In this document: positions 8,059-17,110 of the stretch, piece after piece
How the letters are laid out: each line of letters opens with the position of its first letter
Position numbering within the stretch: the stretch's first letter is position 1
Source: Anaerozeibacter quisquiliarum
GTDB taxonomy: Bacteria; Bacillota; Clostridia; Christensenellales; Aristaeellaceae
Assembly: GCA_051162045.1 (NCBI GenBank)
Contig: JBISDI010000001.1
DNA length: 64,000 nucleotides
Strand: one strand, 5' to 3'
Translations under genes and position numbers: made by a program
Notes under the pieces: generated by a model
What the model was told of the DNA's origin: nothing
Seen by the model: the letters and a program-made list of their open reading frames with translations, nothing else
Database searches by the model: none

Positions 8059-8809
8059 CGCCCGTAGAAAGCCTCGTCAAGGTGTCGGCAATCTTTTGAT
8101 AGAACTGGTCGTCGGTCTGGTCGGCCTTGTACAGCTGGTGGAACAGCTGCCCGTCGGCGAGGAACAGCACCCGCCCCGCGTGGCTGGCCGCGCGCAGCGA
8201 ATGGGTGACCATCACGATCGTCTGGCCGGTCTGGTTGACCGCGCCCAGCAGTTTTAACAGCGATCCCGCCGCGCGCGAGTCCAGCGCGCCGGTCGGCTCG
8301 TCGGCCAGCAGCAGTTTCGGCCCGGTAATCAGCGCGCGCGCGATCGCGGCGCGCTGCTTCTGCCCGCCGGACACCTCGTAGGGGAATTTGTTCAGGATGT
8401 CGCCGATCCCGAGCGACAGCGCGAGCGGGGCAAGCCGCACCTCCATCTCGCGGTAGTCCGTGCCCTTCAGCACCAACGGCAGCAAGATGTTGTCGCGCAG
8501 CGAGAAATTGTCCAGCAGGTTGAAGTCCTGAAATACGAAGCCCAGGTTGTCGCGCCGGAACGCCGACAGCGCCGCTTCCCCGATCGCCGCCAAATCCGAC
8601 CCGTCCACGCGCACCTCGCCGCCCGAGGGCCTGGTCAGCGCCGCCATGATGTTGAGCAGCGTGGTCTTGCCGCTGCCCGACTCGCCCATGATGGCCACGA
8701 ACTCGCCCGGCTCCACTTCAAACGATACGCCCGTCAGCGCCTGCACCTGCGCGCCGCCCAGGCGCGCTGTGTACGTCTTTTTCACATGATTGACCGATAG
8801 CATCGGCAT
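8042..8809 (-). CDS. bceA: BceA-type ABC transporter ATPase
   Basis: ATPase of 255 residues for the BceB permease. It has Walker A GESGSGKTT, the Q-loop stretch LGFVFQDFNLLD, signature SGGQKQR and Walker B LLLADEPTGALDS, all of the MacB/LolD/BceA class. The frame is open far upstream, but the ATG at 8809 is preceded by GGGAGG with eight bases between and begins MPMLSVNHVKKTY as in the family. It starts a separate transcription unit behind a leader with a 15-bp palindrome, and it overlaps bceB. Expected to be induced by the adjacent bceRS pair. Confidence 0.95.
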   Translation of the reverse strand: MPMLSVNHVKKTYTARLGGAQVQALTGVSFEVEPGEFVAIMGESGSGKTTLLNIMAALTRPSGGEVRVDGSDLAAIGEAALSAFRRDNLGFVFQDFNLLDNFSLRDNILLPLVLKGTDYREMEVRLAPLALSLGIGDILNKFPYEVSGGQKQRAAIARALITGPKLLLADEPTGALDSRAAGSLLKLLGAVNQTGQTIVMVTHSLRAASHAGRVLFLADGQLFHQLYKADQTDDQFYQKIADTLTRLSTGGDSRA

Positions 8810-8829
8810 TCGTATGACCTCCCTTTTTG

Positions 8830-8865
8830 GGGTAGCCGCCGATCCGAATCGATCGGCGGCTACCC
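8830..8865. repeat. 15-bp perfect palindrome in the bceA leader
   Basis: The arm GGGTAGCCGCCGATC (8830-8844) and its exact complement (8851-8865) flank a six-base loop. It sits between the candidate -10 and the bceA ribosome site, so it would form at the very 5' end of the mRNA. There is no T-tract on either strand, so it is not an ordinary terminator. It may be a regulator site or an mRNA-stabilising hairpin. Confidence 0.8.
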
Positions 8866-8876
8866 GGATCATACAC

Positions 8877-8905
8877 AGTATAGCGCGTCTTGCGCCCGCC
8901 CGTCC
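8877..8905 (-). promoter_or_regulatory. Candidate bceA promoter, weak -35
   Basis: TATACT at 8882-8877 is a good -10, but the -35 position 17 bases upstream reads GGACGG. A strong -10 with a poor -35 would fit activation by the BceR-type regulator, which is inference. The transcript would begin just before the palindrome at 8830-8865. Confidence 0.5.
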
Positions 8906-8951
8906 TTCGCTTTGGCTTACATGCGCGGGCCGCAACCTTACGTTTTTGTCA

Positions 8952-9929
8952 TCATTCCCATTCGACCCGCGCCGTATCGAGGCCGATGGTGACCTTGGTG
9001 CCGACGCCGACCGTCGACTCAATCTCGATCGTATGCTTAAGCTGCGTCAGCAGCCGCTTCGATAAATACAGCCCGATGCCGCTCGATTGGCGGCCGGTGC
9101 GCCCGGCCAGACCCGTATAGCTGCGCTCGAACACGCGCGGCAGGTCCTCGGGGGCGATGCCGATGCCGGTGTCCTCGATCACCAGCGCGCCGCCTTCGAG
9201 GTAGATTTTGACCGCGCCCCTTGGCGTGTACTTGACCGCGTTGGACAGCACCTGCTCGACCGCAAACGACAGCCACTTTTCGTCGGTCACGACCATGCGC
9301 TCGACGTTCATCAGTTCCAGCCGGATCTTCCTGCCGATGAACAGCGGCGCGTACCTGCGCGCCGCGCGCTTGACGATCGGCGCGAGCGGATATGCGCGGA
9401 TCACGAAGTCGGTCGCGTCGCTCGACAGCCGCATGTAGGTCAGCGCCATGTGAGCGTAGTCCTCGATCTTGGTGAGCTCCGCGTCCAACTGGGTTCGGCT
9501 CGCCGGCTCGTCGGCCGTCAGCAGCAGCCGCAGCGCCGCGATCGGCGTCTTCACCTGATGCACCCACAGCGTGTAGTAGTCGAGCGCCTGCTGCCGGGCG
9601 GTTTCGCCCTCGCTGCACGCGACCTGGAGCCGCGCTTGCAGCGCGCGGCAAACCAACTGTGCGTCGCGCTCGAGTGCATTTCGCGGCTCGGGCAGCGCGT
9701 CGAGCCCCAACCCCGCCGCCTTCGCAAGCGCCCGATACTTAAGCCGGCGCTTGCGAAACGCATAGAAATCGAGCGCCGCCGCCGTGACGCCCAGTGCGAG
9801 GCACAGCGCGCAAGCGTACCCCACGGCCTCGAGCGGCAGATCATATAAGGAAAACACCGCGGCGAAGATCAACCCGAACGCTAAGAGCAGCGCGATGCTC
9901 AGCACGCGCGCGCGCAAATACGCGATCAT
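8952..9929 (-). CDS. bceS: BceS-type sensor histidine kinase
   Basis: Intramembrane-sensing kinase of 325 residues. It has two closely spaced TM segments (about 7-27 and 35-55) with almost no external loop, then the dimerisation box LWVHQVKTPI with phospho-acceptor H124, N-box SNAVKYTP, G1 DTGIGIAPEDL and G2 SSGIGLYLSK. The absence of an external sensor is typical of kinases that read the state of a BceAB transporter. Its ATG overlaps the response-regulator stop (ATGA). It is separated from bceA by about 140 bases that hold the bceA promoter. Confidence 0.94.
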   Translation of the reverse strand: MIAYLRARVLSIALLLAFGLIFAAVFSLYDLPLEAVGYACALCLALGVTAAALDFYAFRKRRLKYRALAKAAGLGLDALPEPRNALERDAQLVCRALQARLQVACSEGETARQQALDYYTLWVHQVKTPIAALRLLLTADEPASRTQLDAELTKIEDYAHMALTYMRLSSDATDFVIRAYPLAPIVKRAARRYAPLFIGRKIRLELMNVERMVVTDEKWLSFAVEQVLSNAVKYTPRGAVKIYLEGGALVIEDTGIGIAPEDLPRVFERSYTGLAGRTGRQSSGIGLYLSKRLLTQLKHTIEIESTVGVGTKVTIGLDTARVEWE

Positions 9930-10597
9930 GGAATGATGTACCCCATTCCTTTCTTGGTCCCGATGAAGTCGTTAAGCCCTATGTCGTTTAGCTTTTTTCT
10001 CAACCGCGCCACGTTGACCGTCAGCGTGTTGTCGTCGATGAAGCTGTCGGTCGACCACAGCCGCTGCATGATCTCCTCGCGGCTGGCCAGCTTGCCCGCC
10101 TTAAGCATGAGCAGTTCGAGAATGCGGAATTCATTCTTGGTCAGCTCGAGCCGCGCGTCCCCGTAGGACAGCGTGGCATCGGCGAGGTTCAGCGTCGCGC
10201 CCCGGTGCGTGCGCGTAGCCGCCGGCTCCGCGAAGTCGTAGGCGCGCCGGATCAGCGCCTGAACCTTCGCCATCAGCAGTTTCAAGTCAAAGGGCTTGGC
10301 GATGAAGTCGTCCGCGCCCATGTTCAGCGCCATCAGCACGTTCATGTCGTCAGACGCCGACGACAGGAAGATCACCGGGGCCCTCGACACCTTGCGGATC
10401 TCGGCGCACCAGTGGTAGCCGTCGCAGAACGGCAGCGAGATGTCCATCAGCGTAAGGTGCGGCCCGAACGAGCGAAACTCGTCCAGGACGCGCCGGAAGT
10501 CGCACGCCGGGCGCGCCTCATACCCCCAGGCCGCCAGCTGCCGCGCGACCACACCCGCGATCGCCGGATCATCCTCGACGATGAAGATTTTGTACAA
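9926..10597 (-). CDS. bceR: BceR-type OmpR-family response regulator
   Basis: Response regulator of 223 residues with an N-terminal receiver (acidic pocket EDD at 8-10, phospho-acceptor D52 in LMDISLPF, K104-region IAKPFD) and a C-terminal winged helix (ELTKNEFRILELL to KKGMGYIIP). The reading frame begins with TTG at 10597 behind GGGAGG at nine bases; no ATG or GTG lies at a better place and the sequence starts MYKIFIVEDD exactly as the family does. It probably activates bceAB and possibly its own operon. Confidence 0.94.
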   Translation of the reverse strand: MYKIFIVEDDPAIAGVVARQLAAWGYEARPACDFRRVLDEFRSFGPHLTLMDISLPFCDGYHWCAEIRKVSRAPVIFLSSASDDMNVLMALNMGADDFIAKPFDLKLLMAKVQALIRRAYDFAEPAATRTHRGATLNLADATLSYGDARLELTKNEFRILELLMLKAGKLASREEIMQRLWSTDSFIDDNTLTVNVARLRKKLNDIGLNDFIGTKKGMGYIIP

Positions 10598-10618
10598 GCC
10601 AACGCGCCTCCCGCAAGT

Positions 10619-10647
10619 AGTATAGCAGGAAGCGCGCCGGCAGACAA
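10619..10647 (-). promoter_or_regulatory. Promoter of bceRS
   Basis: TTGTCT (10647-10642), a 17-base spacer and TATACT (10624-10619) on the minus strand, about 15-20 bases before the TTG start of bceR. It lies within the 61 bases between the giant Ig-like gene and bceR, which argues for separate transcription. Confidence 0.75.
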
Positions 10648-10658
10648 GGATACAATCG

Positions 10659-13600
10659 CTACCGAACCGTGAGCGTCAGCTTGGCCTTCGCCTTGCCGCC
10701 GTCGAGCGCGCGCACGCGGATCGTCGTCTTGCCCTTCTTGCGCGCGGTCACGAGGCCGTGCTCGTCGATCGAAGCGACGAGCGGGCGGCTGCTCGTCCAC
10801 TCGACGGCCTCGCTCAGCGCATCCGCGTCGATCAGCGCTTGCAGAAAGAGGGTGTCGCCCGGCTTGACCCTGGCCTTCTTGAGCGGCTTGCCCGTGCGGT
10901 CGGTGATCTCAATCCGCGTCGCCAGCCCCGCGACCGTCACTTTCACCTCGGCGCGCTTGAGGTTGGACGTATAGGCGTAGACCGTCGCCTTACCCGGCGC
11001 GACCGCGCGGATGACGCCCTTGTCGTCGACCGTCGCCACCTCGGGGCGGTTGCTGACGAAGAACAGCTCCGCTTCCACCCCGACCGGCTTTACGCGGATC
11101 ACCAGCGCGTGGCTCGGGCGCTCGGTCAGGTCGAGCGCCAGTTTTTTCACATCCGCCGATATTTTCCCGGCCAACTCGCCCTTGCCGCGCACCGCAAACT
11201 TCACCGCGTAGGTCTCGCCCGGTTCCAAGCGCCGGTCGTTCAGCTCGACCGCCTTTGCAAGGGTCTCGGCGACCGTAAAGCGCAGCTCGGTCTCCCCCGG
11301 CCTGAGCGCGACCACACTCGCGCCCTTGATGCGCGCCACCGACGCGTCCTGAACCGTCCACGTGCCGCGGTACCCCTTGAGCTTCGGAAGCGCCATCGCC
11401 TTGCCCTTCGCCACGGCCAGCACCGGCAGCTGAAGTCCGGGCGGGCGCTTGTCGGGCGGTTCCGGCGTCGGTTCCGGCTCCCCCTCGACCGCGATGCCAA
11501 AACGTGCGCTGAACGGCGTGCCTGCGTCCCGCGCCACCACCTCCGTTTCACCCGGCGTCGCCCCGGTCACCAGTCCCTCCGGATCGACCGTCGCCACCTC
11601 GGGCCGCTCGCTGGTCCAGGTCAGCGCCGGGCGGCTGGCGTGCTCGGGCGTCCATACGCACGCGAGCCTCGCCTGCTCGCCGGGTTTCAGCGCGCCGGGC
11701 TGACCGACGGGCACGAGCCCGTCGATCGGCACGTATTCGACGATGATCCGGCATTCGGCCTCGAACCCGCCGTCCCCGGTTATGGCGCGGATGCGGGCGA
11801 CGCCGTCCGACAGGCCGGTCACCGCGCCCCGTTCGTCCACCGACGCGACGTTTGGCGCGTCGCTTCGCCAGGATACCGCGCGGTTGACCGCGTTCTCGGG
11901 TTCGAGGAACGCCCGCAGCCGCAGTACGCCGCCGACGCCCACCGAGGCCGCGGCGCGATCGAGCGCAATGCCGGTCACCGCCGTCGGGTTGGGCGTCGGC
12001 TCGGGCGTCGGTTCCGGATTCGGCGTAGGTTCGGGCCTGGCGACCTCGACCACCGCCGTTTCGGAATCGACGGCGTCGGCATGCTCGGCGCTCACCCGGC
12101 AAAAAAAGCCGTGGCTGCCCGCGGCGAGGCCCGTCGGCAACCGGTATTCGGGCTCGGTCGCGCCCGCAATCGCCTCCCCGCCCGCGCGATGCCACTGGTA
12201 GCGCGGCTCGCCCTGCTCGACGCGGGCCGCTACGCGCAGCGCGGCGTCGATCGCGCCCTCGGTCGCCGATAAATTTTGTGGCTGGGCGGTGATCGCCACA
12301 TGGTTCTTCAGATCGACCGACAGCGTCAGCCGGTCGGCCAGCGCGCCTGCGTGCGCGACGACATCGAGCGGATACATCCGCCCGTCGCGCGGGACGCCCG
12401 GCTTCAGCCGCACGGCCCCCTCGGACGTGAACTCGATCAGCGCCGCCCCGGCCCCCTCCGCACGGTATCGAACCTCGCCGCCGATCGCGCCCGGCGGTTC
12501 GATGGCGACGCGCAGCGCGGCCGGTTGCCCCGGCTTCACGACTTGAGCATCCGCCGCCAGCGAAAGCCCGGACGCGCGCCAGACCACGGTCAGCCGCACC
12601 GCGTCCGACATCCGCCCGTCGGTGGCGGCGCGCACGGAAATCACGGCCTCGCCCGGCGCGTGCGGTCGTACGGTCCCGTCGTCCGACACGCCGGCGACCG
12701 CCGGGTCGTCGCTTTCAAAGATCAGTTCGGGCGCAGGCGCGTCCGCGGGCCGGTGCTCCGCCTTCAATTGAAAACCGCCGTCGTCCAAAAAGACCGTGCG
12801 CCGGTCGGGCAGCGCGACGCCCGCCTCGTCGGTCAGCTTCAGATTGAACGGGCCCTCCTCCACCAGCAGCGTGATTTGCGCCATCGGCGCCTCGTCCACC
12901 CGCGCGCAGACGGTGCCCCGCCCCGGCGCGATCGCGGTCACCTCGCCGCTGAGCGGATCGACCGCCAGCACAAATCTGCCCGGCTCATCGACCGCAAACG
13001 TCAGCCGCGCGCCGGTGTTGCGCTCGGGCAGCAGCCGCGCCGACAGCTTGCGCGTTTCGCCCACGCGCATGGGCGGCGCTTCATCGCAGCGCAGCTCGAC
13101 CGCCGAAACCGGGCTGCGCGCGCAAACCGCCACCCGATATGCCCGGCCGCCCACCGTCACCGCGACCGTACCCGACGACCGGGCCGCGCCGGACAGGTCG
13201 GCGCGCGGCGTGAGCGTAAGCACGCAATCCGATCCCTCGATCGACAGGCGCGCGTCGCACAGCGCGGCGGCGGCGTTGTCGAGCGTCGCCCGGACGGGCG
13301 AGGGCAGCGCGCGCAGCGTAAGCGTTGCCGGCGGGCCGCCCGCCACCAGGTCCACCCGATCGACCGGGCCGTTCCCATCCACAAAGCCGGACGGCGCGGC
13401 GAAGGCGATCACCCGAACCGTCTCGCGCGCGCCGTCCTCAAGCCTCGCCGACACCGTGGCTTCGCCCGGAGCGTGCGCACGCACCCGCCCGTCCCCGTCC
13501 ACGGTCGCCACCCGTTCGCTATCCGAATCCCAGTAGACCGTCCCGCGCGCCGATTCCGGCAGCAGGTCGGCATGGATTTGTTCAGCCGCGCCCACCGCGA

Positions 13601-16600
13601 CCGGCAAGATCGCGGCGTCGAGGCGCAGCGCGCCGGCCGGCGGGCGGACGGTCAGCGCCATCGGCGCGCTTGCGAGCGTCCCGGCGCGCGCGACGACGCG
13701 CGCCTCGCCCAGGCCCACCGCGTACAGCACGCCCGAGCGCTCCTCCACCGCGTCGCCTTCGACCTCATAACTTATTTCAAGCGCATCGGTGTGGTGCTCG
13801 GGCGTGAAGACGGGTTCGAGCACCAACGCCTCACCCAACGCGAGCGCCGCGGCCTCCGGCAGCGCGATGCCGGTCGCGTGCGCTTCCACGGCGATCGACA
13901 GCGCAAGCACCGCGCCCTCGCAGCTCAGCCGCACCATCTGCACGCCGGGTTTTGAAGCGCGCACGACCAGCGCGCCCGCCTCCTTATCATAGCTGATATC
14001 CGCCGCCGTACCCTCCGTATGGATCTGCACGTCGCGCCCCGCCGCGCTGAAAAGCGCACCGCCGGATGAGGCCGACAGCGCGAGGCGACGTTCGGGTTCG
14101 CCCAGCGCCAGCCGCAGCGCCCCGCCGTCGGGCGCGCCCTCGACCTTGAGCGCGGTCACCGACGCGGTCGTGCGCACAAGTGTGCACCAGCCGGGCTCCA
14201 CTTCTTCCAGCCCTTCCACATGGTAGCGCACGCCCAGCGTGCCGCCCGGCGTCCACGACAGCGCCCCGATCGGCAGCCGATGCCCGTCCGCGCCCGGCAG
14301 GCCGCGCCAGTTGCCCTCGTCGAAGTATTGCCATACGCCCTTGGGCAGCGCCGCGCCTGCCGGCAGCGCCACCGGCTCCAGCTCGACTTCTTCGGCGTCC
14401 CGCGCCACCTGCAGTCTCTCTGGCAGCCAGACGCGCTCGGCGGGCACCGACGCGGTGAGCGTCAGCGAAGCCGTGAGGCCGGCGCGCGGCGCGCGCGCGG
14501 TGACGACGGCCCGCCCCGCGCCCAGCGCGCGCACCGACCCCGCCTGATCGACCGACAGCACGCGCGCGTCGCTGCTCGACCAGATCAGCGCTTCGTCCGC
14601 GCCCTCGGGTTCGAACGCGGCGCGCAGTTGCCGCTCGGCCCCCACCGGCAGGCTGTCCTCGATTGGTTCGAGGTTCAGTGCCCGCGCCCACGGCCTGACC
14701 TCAATCGTGCGCGCGTCGGCAAGACCCCGCGCCCGCACTTCAACCCGATGCTCGCCCGGCTCAAGCGGGCCGGTCCGGTCGCCCGGCAGCGGCGCGCCGT
14801 CCAAAAAATACACGGCCTCCGCCCCCGCGCCGGCATGCGCAAGGATCAGCTCGTCGCCCGCGCGCAACCCGGTTCGGGACAGCAGCAACCGCGGTCGGTC
14901 GTCCGGCGCTTCGACCGTCACCGCCCGCTCGGCATACACGCCATCCGCCGCCGTGGCGCGGATCACGGCTGCGCCCGGGCGCAGTCCCCATATGCAGCCG
15001 CCCGCAACGTGCGCCACCGCCGGGTCGCTGCTCGACCATGTCACCGCCTGCTCGGCCCCGGCCGGCAGCACCTCGGCCCGCCATGAAAGCGGCGCGCCCC
15101 CCAGGCCGAGCGAGGTGCCCGCCCCGATGTCGAGCGTCACGGCCGATGCGGCCGGCGGATCCACGAGCACCGTCAGCGTTCCCTCGAGCGATTCGTCGTC
15201 CGGGCAATGCGCCCGCACCCGATGCGCGCCGGGAGCCAGCGCGGTGACCCGCGTCCGGTCGAGCGCCAGCGCGCCGTCCGCGACAAAAAACGCCGCCTTT
15301 GCCTGCGCGCCGGCGGGCACCGTCCGGCACAGCGGCGCAAGATCAGCCGATTCGCCGATTTCAAGTTCGATCACATTGGGCGAAAACTCGAGCGCGCAGG
15401 CCGTCGCCGGCTGTTCGCGCACGGCGAGCATCCGCCGCGCCCGCACCGTCCCGCCCGCGCCGCAGGCGGTGATGACGGCGTACCCCTGCGCGATCGGCGT
15501 CACGCATCCGCGTTCGTCCACCGTCGCCACGCCCGGACATAAGCTGCGCCAGATTACCGCCTCGTCGGCATTCCGGGGAAGGCGCGCCAATTCCATTTGC
15601 ACCGCGCCGCCGCCCGCGACCAGCTCTTCCGGCCCCGACAGCGCGAGCGCCGTCAGCGGTACGCTCGCCGCCTCCACCCGCACGTCGACGTGCGCGCTCA
15701 GCGCGTACCGGGGCCAATGAACCGCGATACGCGCCGCGCCCGGCGACAGCGCGCGGATCATGCCCGCCGCGTCGACGCGCGCCACCGACGCCTGGTCGCT
15801 CAAAAAAATAAGCGACCGCGCGTCGACGGACGTATCCGCCGCGATTTCAATCATTTGCGCGCCGCCCACGCGCATTGAAGGCGCCGGCACGCGGGCGCGC
15901 AGCTCAGTGGGCGCGCGCTCCACGCGCACGGCGCACTCGGCCCGATGCGTCCGCCCATCGGCCTCGGCCTCGGCCACCACGAGCGCCTCGCCCGGCTCCA
16001 GGGCCGTCGCCAGCCCGTCGGGCGCAACGCGCAGCACGTCCTGCGCATCCACTGCACGGAATTGCACGCCGCCCTCGGCGGGTGCGCCTTCGAGCGACGC
16101 GCGGAAGCGGAACTGCTCGCCCTCGGACAGGGTCAGCCGGGCGCGGTTCAGACACAGCGACGGCCCGCTCCGCGCGACGCGCACCGGCACGCGCTCAGAC
16201 AGGTCAATCCGCTCGTCGGGCACCCGCAGCCGGACGACCACCTCGGTCTCGCCCTCGCCCACCGCCTCCACAACGCAATCGGGGGCCGCGCCCGAGACGC
16301 GGGCCACCGACCGGTCGAGCGCGCCCGCCGTGATGATCGCGCCGTATGCCTCGTCAAGGTACTCGGAACCGATTTCGAGCTTAAGCGGGGCCGCCGCCCG
16401 ACCGGGCTCACCCAAGTCGAGCTCGATCACATGCGTCTCCGGCGCAAAATCGATCACCGTGACGTACATCTCGAGGTAATAATCGCCGACACAGGCGCGC
16501 GGCAACTCCGCCTCCGGTGTGCAGCGGTCCGCGTGAATCACGCCGTTCCCGTCCACGCCGGCCCCTTCAAACCGCAGCGCGTCCGGGTCGGGCCCCGCAA

Positions 16601-16958
16601 AATCCAGCTGCGCCGCCCAGTCGAACGTGCCCCTCGAGGACAGCGTGACCTCGCCGAGGCGGCTCGAAAACCGAAACACCCGCACGGCGCGCTCCTCCAC
16701 GGTTCCATCCGGAGCGCGCGCGCTGATCCGCGCCTCGCCCGGCCCCACCGGCGTTACGTAGCCCGCATCATCCACCCGCGCCACGTTCACATCGTCGCTC
16801 ATATAGCGCAGGCCCGGCCCCTCAAAACCCGCGGGCTTCGAAGCCCGGCCCAGGCACAGCGTCAGCGGCGCCAAGTCGGCCCGAACGCAAACCGGCGCCA
16901 AACAAAGCAGCCCGAACAGATAGCAAAGCGATACCCAGCGTAAAACTCGCTTGTCCAT
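10659..16958 (-). CDS. Giant secreted protein of tandem Big_2 (bacterial Ig-like) modules
   Basis: Predicted extracellular protein of 2099 residues. A Sec signal peptide spans residues 1-27 (ending CVRA). The rest is about 17-19 divergent Ig-like group 2 modules, each with a WxSSDPxVAxVDxxGxVxAxxPGxAxI type core. One module near 1550-1635 has an Ig/I-set look (YQWHRAGG...FFCRVSAEH) and is followed by a Pro-Glu-Thr linker (about 1640-1660); a second, shorter Pro-Glu linker lies near 1825. No sortase motif, SLH domain, dockerin or C-terminal TM is visible; the protein ends with a Big_2 strand. The ATG at 16958 has GGGAGGCGCTCG immediately before it. Big_2 proteins often act as adhesins or stalks, but no binding or catalytic head is recognisable, so function is open. 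Confidence 0.93.
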   Translation of the reverse strand: MDKRVLRWVSLCYLFGLLCLAPVCVRADLAPLTLCLGRASKPAGFEGPGLRYMSDDVNVARVDDAGYVTPVGPGEARISARAPDGTVEERAVRVFRFSSRLGEVTLSSRGTFDWAAQLDFAGPDPDALRFEGAGVDGNGVIHADRCTPEAELPRACVGDYYLEMYVTVIDFAPETHVIELDLGEPGRAAAPLKLEIGSEYLDEAYGAIITAGALDRSVARVSGAAPDCVVEAVGEGETEVVVRLRVPDERIDLSERVPVRVARSGPSLCLNRARLTLSEGEQFRFRASLEGAPAEGGVQFRAVDAQDVLRVAPDGLATALEPGEALVVAEAEADGRTHRAECAVRVERAPTELRARVPAPSMRVGGAQMIEIAADTSVDARSLIFLSDQASVARVDAAGMIRALSPGAARIAVHWPRYALSAHVDVRVEAASVPLTALALSGPEELVAGGGAVQMELARLPRNADEAVIWRSLCPGVATVDERGCVTPIAQGYAVITACGAGGTVRARRMLAVREQPATACALEFSPNVIELEIGESADLAPLCRTVPAGAQAKAAFFVADGALALDRTRVTALAPGAHRVRAHCPDDESLEGTLTVLVDPPAASAVTLDIGAGTSLGLGGAPLSWRAEVLPAGAEQAVTWSSSDPAVAHVAGGCIWGLRPGAAVIRATAADGVYAERAVTVEAPDDRPRLLLSRTGLRAGDELILAHAGAGAEAVYFLDGAPLPGDRTGPLEPGEHRVEVRARGLADARTIEVRPWARALNLEPIEDSLPVGAERQLRAAFEPEGADEALIWSSSDARVLSVDQAGSVRALGAGRAVVTARAPRAGLTASLTLTASVPAERVWLPERLQVARDAEEVELEPVALPAGAALPKGVWQYFDEGNWRGLPGADGHRLPIGALSWTPGGTLGVRYHVEGLEEVEPGWCTLVRTTASVTALKVEGAPDGGALRLALGEPERRLALSASSGGALFSAAGRDVQIHTEGTAADISYDKEAGALVVRASKPGVQMVRLSCEGAVLALSIAVEAHATGIALPEAAALALGEALVLEPVFTPEHHTDALEISYEVEGDAVEERSGVLYAVGLGEARVVARAGTLASAPMALTVRPPAGALRLDAAILPVAVGAAEQIHADLLPESARGTVYWDSDSERVATVDGDGRVRAHAPGEATVSARLEDGARETVRVIAFAAPSGFVDGNGPVDRVDLVAGGPPATLTLRALPSPVRATLDNAAAALCDARLSIEGSDCVLTLTPRADLSGAARSSGTVAVTVGGRAYRVAVCARSPVSAVELRCDEAPPMRVGETRKLSARLLPERNTGARLTFAVDEPGRFVLAVDPLSGEVTAIAPGRGTVCARVDEAPMAQITLLVEEGPFNLKLTDEAGVALPDRRTVFLDDGGFQLKAEHRPADAPAPELIFESDDPAVAGVSDDGTVRPHAPGEAVISVRAATDGRMSDAVRLTVVWRASGLSLAADAQVVKPGQPAALRVAIEPPGAIGGEVRYRAEGAGAALIEFTSEGAVRLKPGVPRDGRMYPLDVVAHAGALADRLTLSVDLKNHVAITAQPQNLSATEGAIDAALRVAARVEQGEPRYQWHRAGGEAIAGATEPEYRLPTGLAAGSHGFFCRVSAEHADAVDSETAVVEVARPEPTPNPEPTPEPTPNPTAVTGIALDRAAASVGVGGVLRLRAFLEPENAVNRAVSWRSDAPNVASVDERGAVTGLSDGVARIRAITGDGGFEAECRIIVEYVPIDGLVPVGQPGALKPGEQARLACVWTPEHASRPALTWTSERPEVATVDPEGLVTGATPGETEVVARDAGTPFSARFGIAVEGEPEPTPEPPDKRPPGLQLPVLAVAKGKAMALPKLKGYRGTWTVQDASVARIKGASVVALRPGETELRFTVAETLAKAVELNDRRLEPGETYAVKFAVRGKGELAGKISADVKKLALDLTERPSHALVIRVKPVGVEAELFFVSNRPEVATVDDKGVIRAVAPGKATVYAYTSNLKRAEVKVTVAGLATRIEITDRTGKPLKKARVKPGDTLFLQALIDADALSEAVEWTSSRPLVASIDEHGLVTARKKGKTTIRVRALDGGKAKAKLTLTVR

Positions 16959-17018
16959 CGAGCGCCTCCCTGTCACGGTCGCGCGGGCGGTGTATGTCAA
17001 ACTGTGTCGAATAATACA

Positions 17019-17047
17019 ATTATATCGGATGCCCGCACGCTAAGCCA
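17019..17047 (-). promoter_or_regulatory. Possible promoter of the giant Ig-like gene
   Basis: A perfect TATAAT lies at 17024-17019 on the minus strand, but the -35 position 17 bases upstream reads only TGGCTT. The transcript would have a leader of about 55 bases. I see no better candidate in the 150 bases upstream of the gene. Confidence 0.4.
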
Positions 17048-17061
17048 GCGCCCAAAGGCAA

Positions 17062-17097
17062 CAAAAAATGCCCGCGGCATCACCGCGAGCATTTTTG
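17062..17097 (-). terminator. Terminator behind relQ
   Basis: On the minus strand AATGCTCGCGG pairs with CCGCGGGCATT (one mismatch) across a short loop and is followed by TTTTTG. The plus strand also ends in a T-run, so it can work in both directions. It separates relQ from the giant Ig-like gene. Confidence 0.85.
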
Positions 17098-17110
17098 GGA
17101 CCATTCATCG

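Noticed and set aside
8830..8865. Palindrome read as a terminator between bceS and bceA
   Set aside because: No T-run follows on either strand, and it lies downstream of the bceA -10 rather than directly behind bceS.
10758..13955. Two long plus-strand open frames (504 and 559 codons) opposite the giant Ig-like gene
   Set aside because: They are Arg/His/Gln-rich translations of the antisense strand without domains or ribosome sites, as expected opposite a long GC-rich gene.
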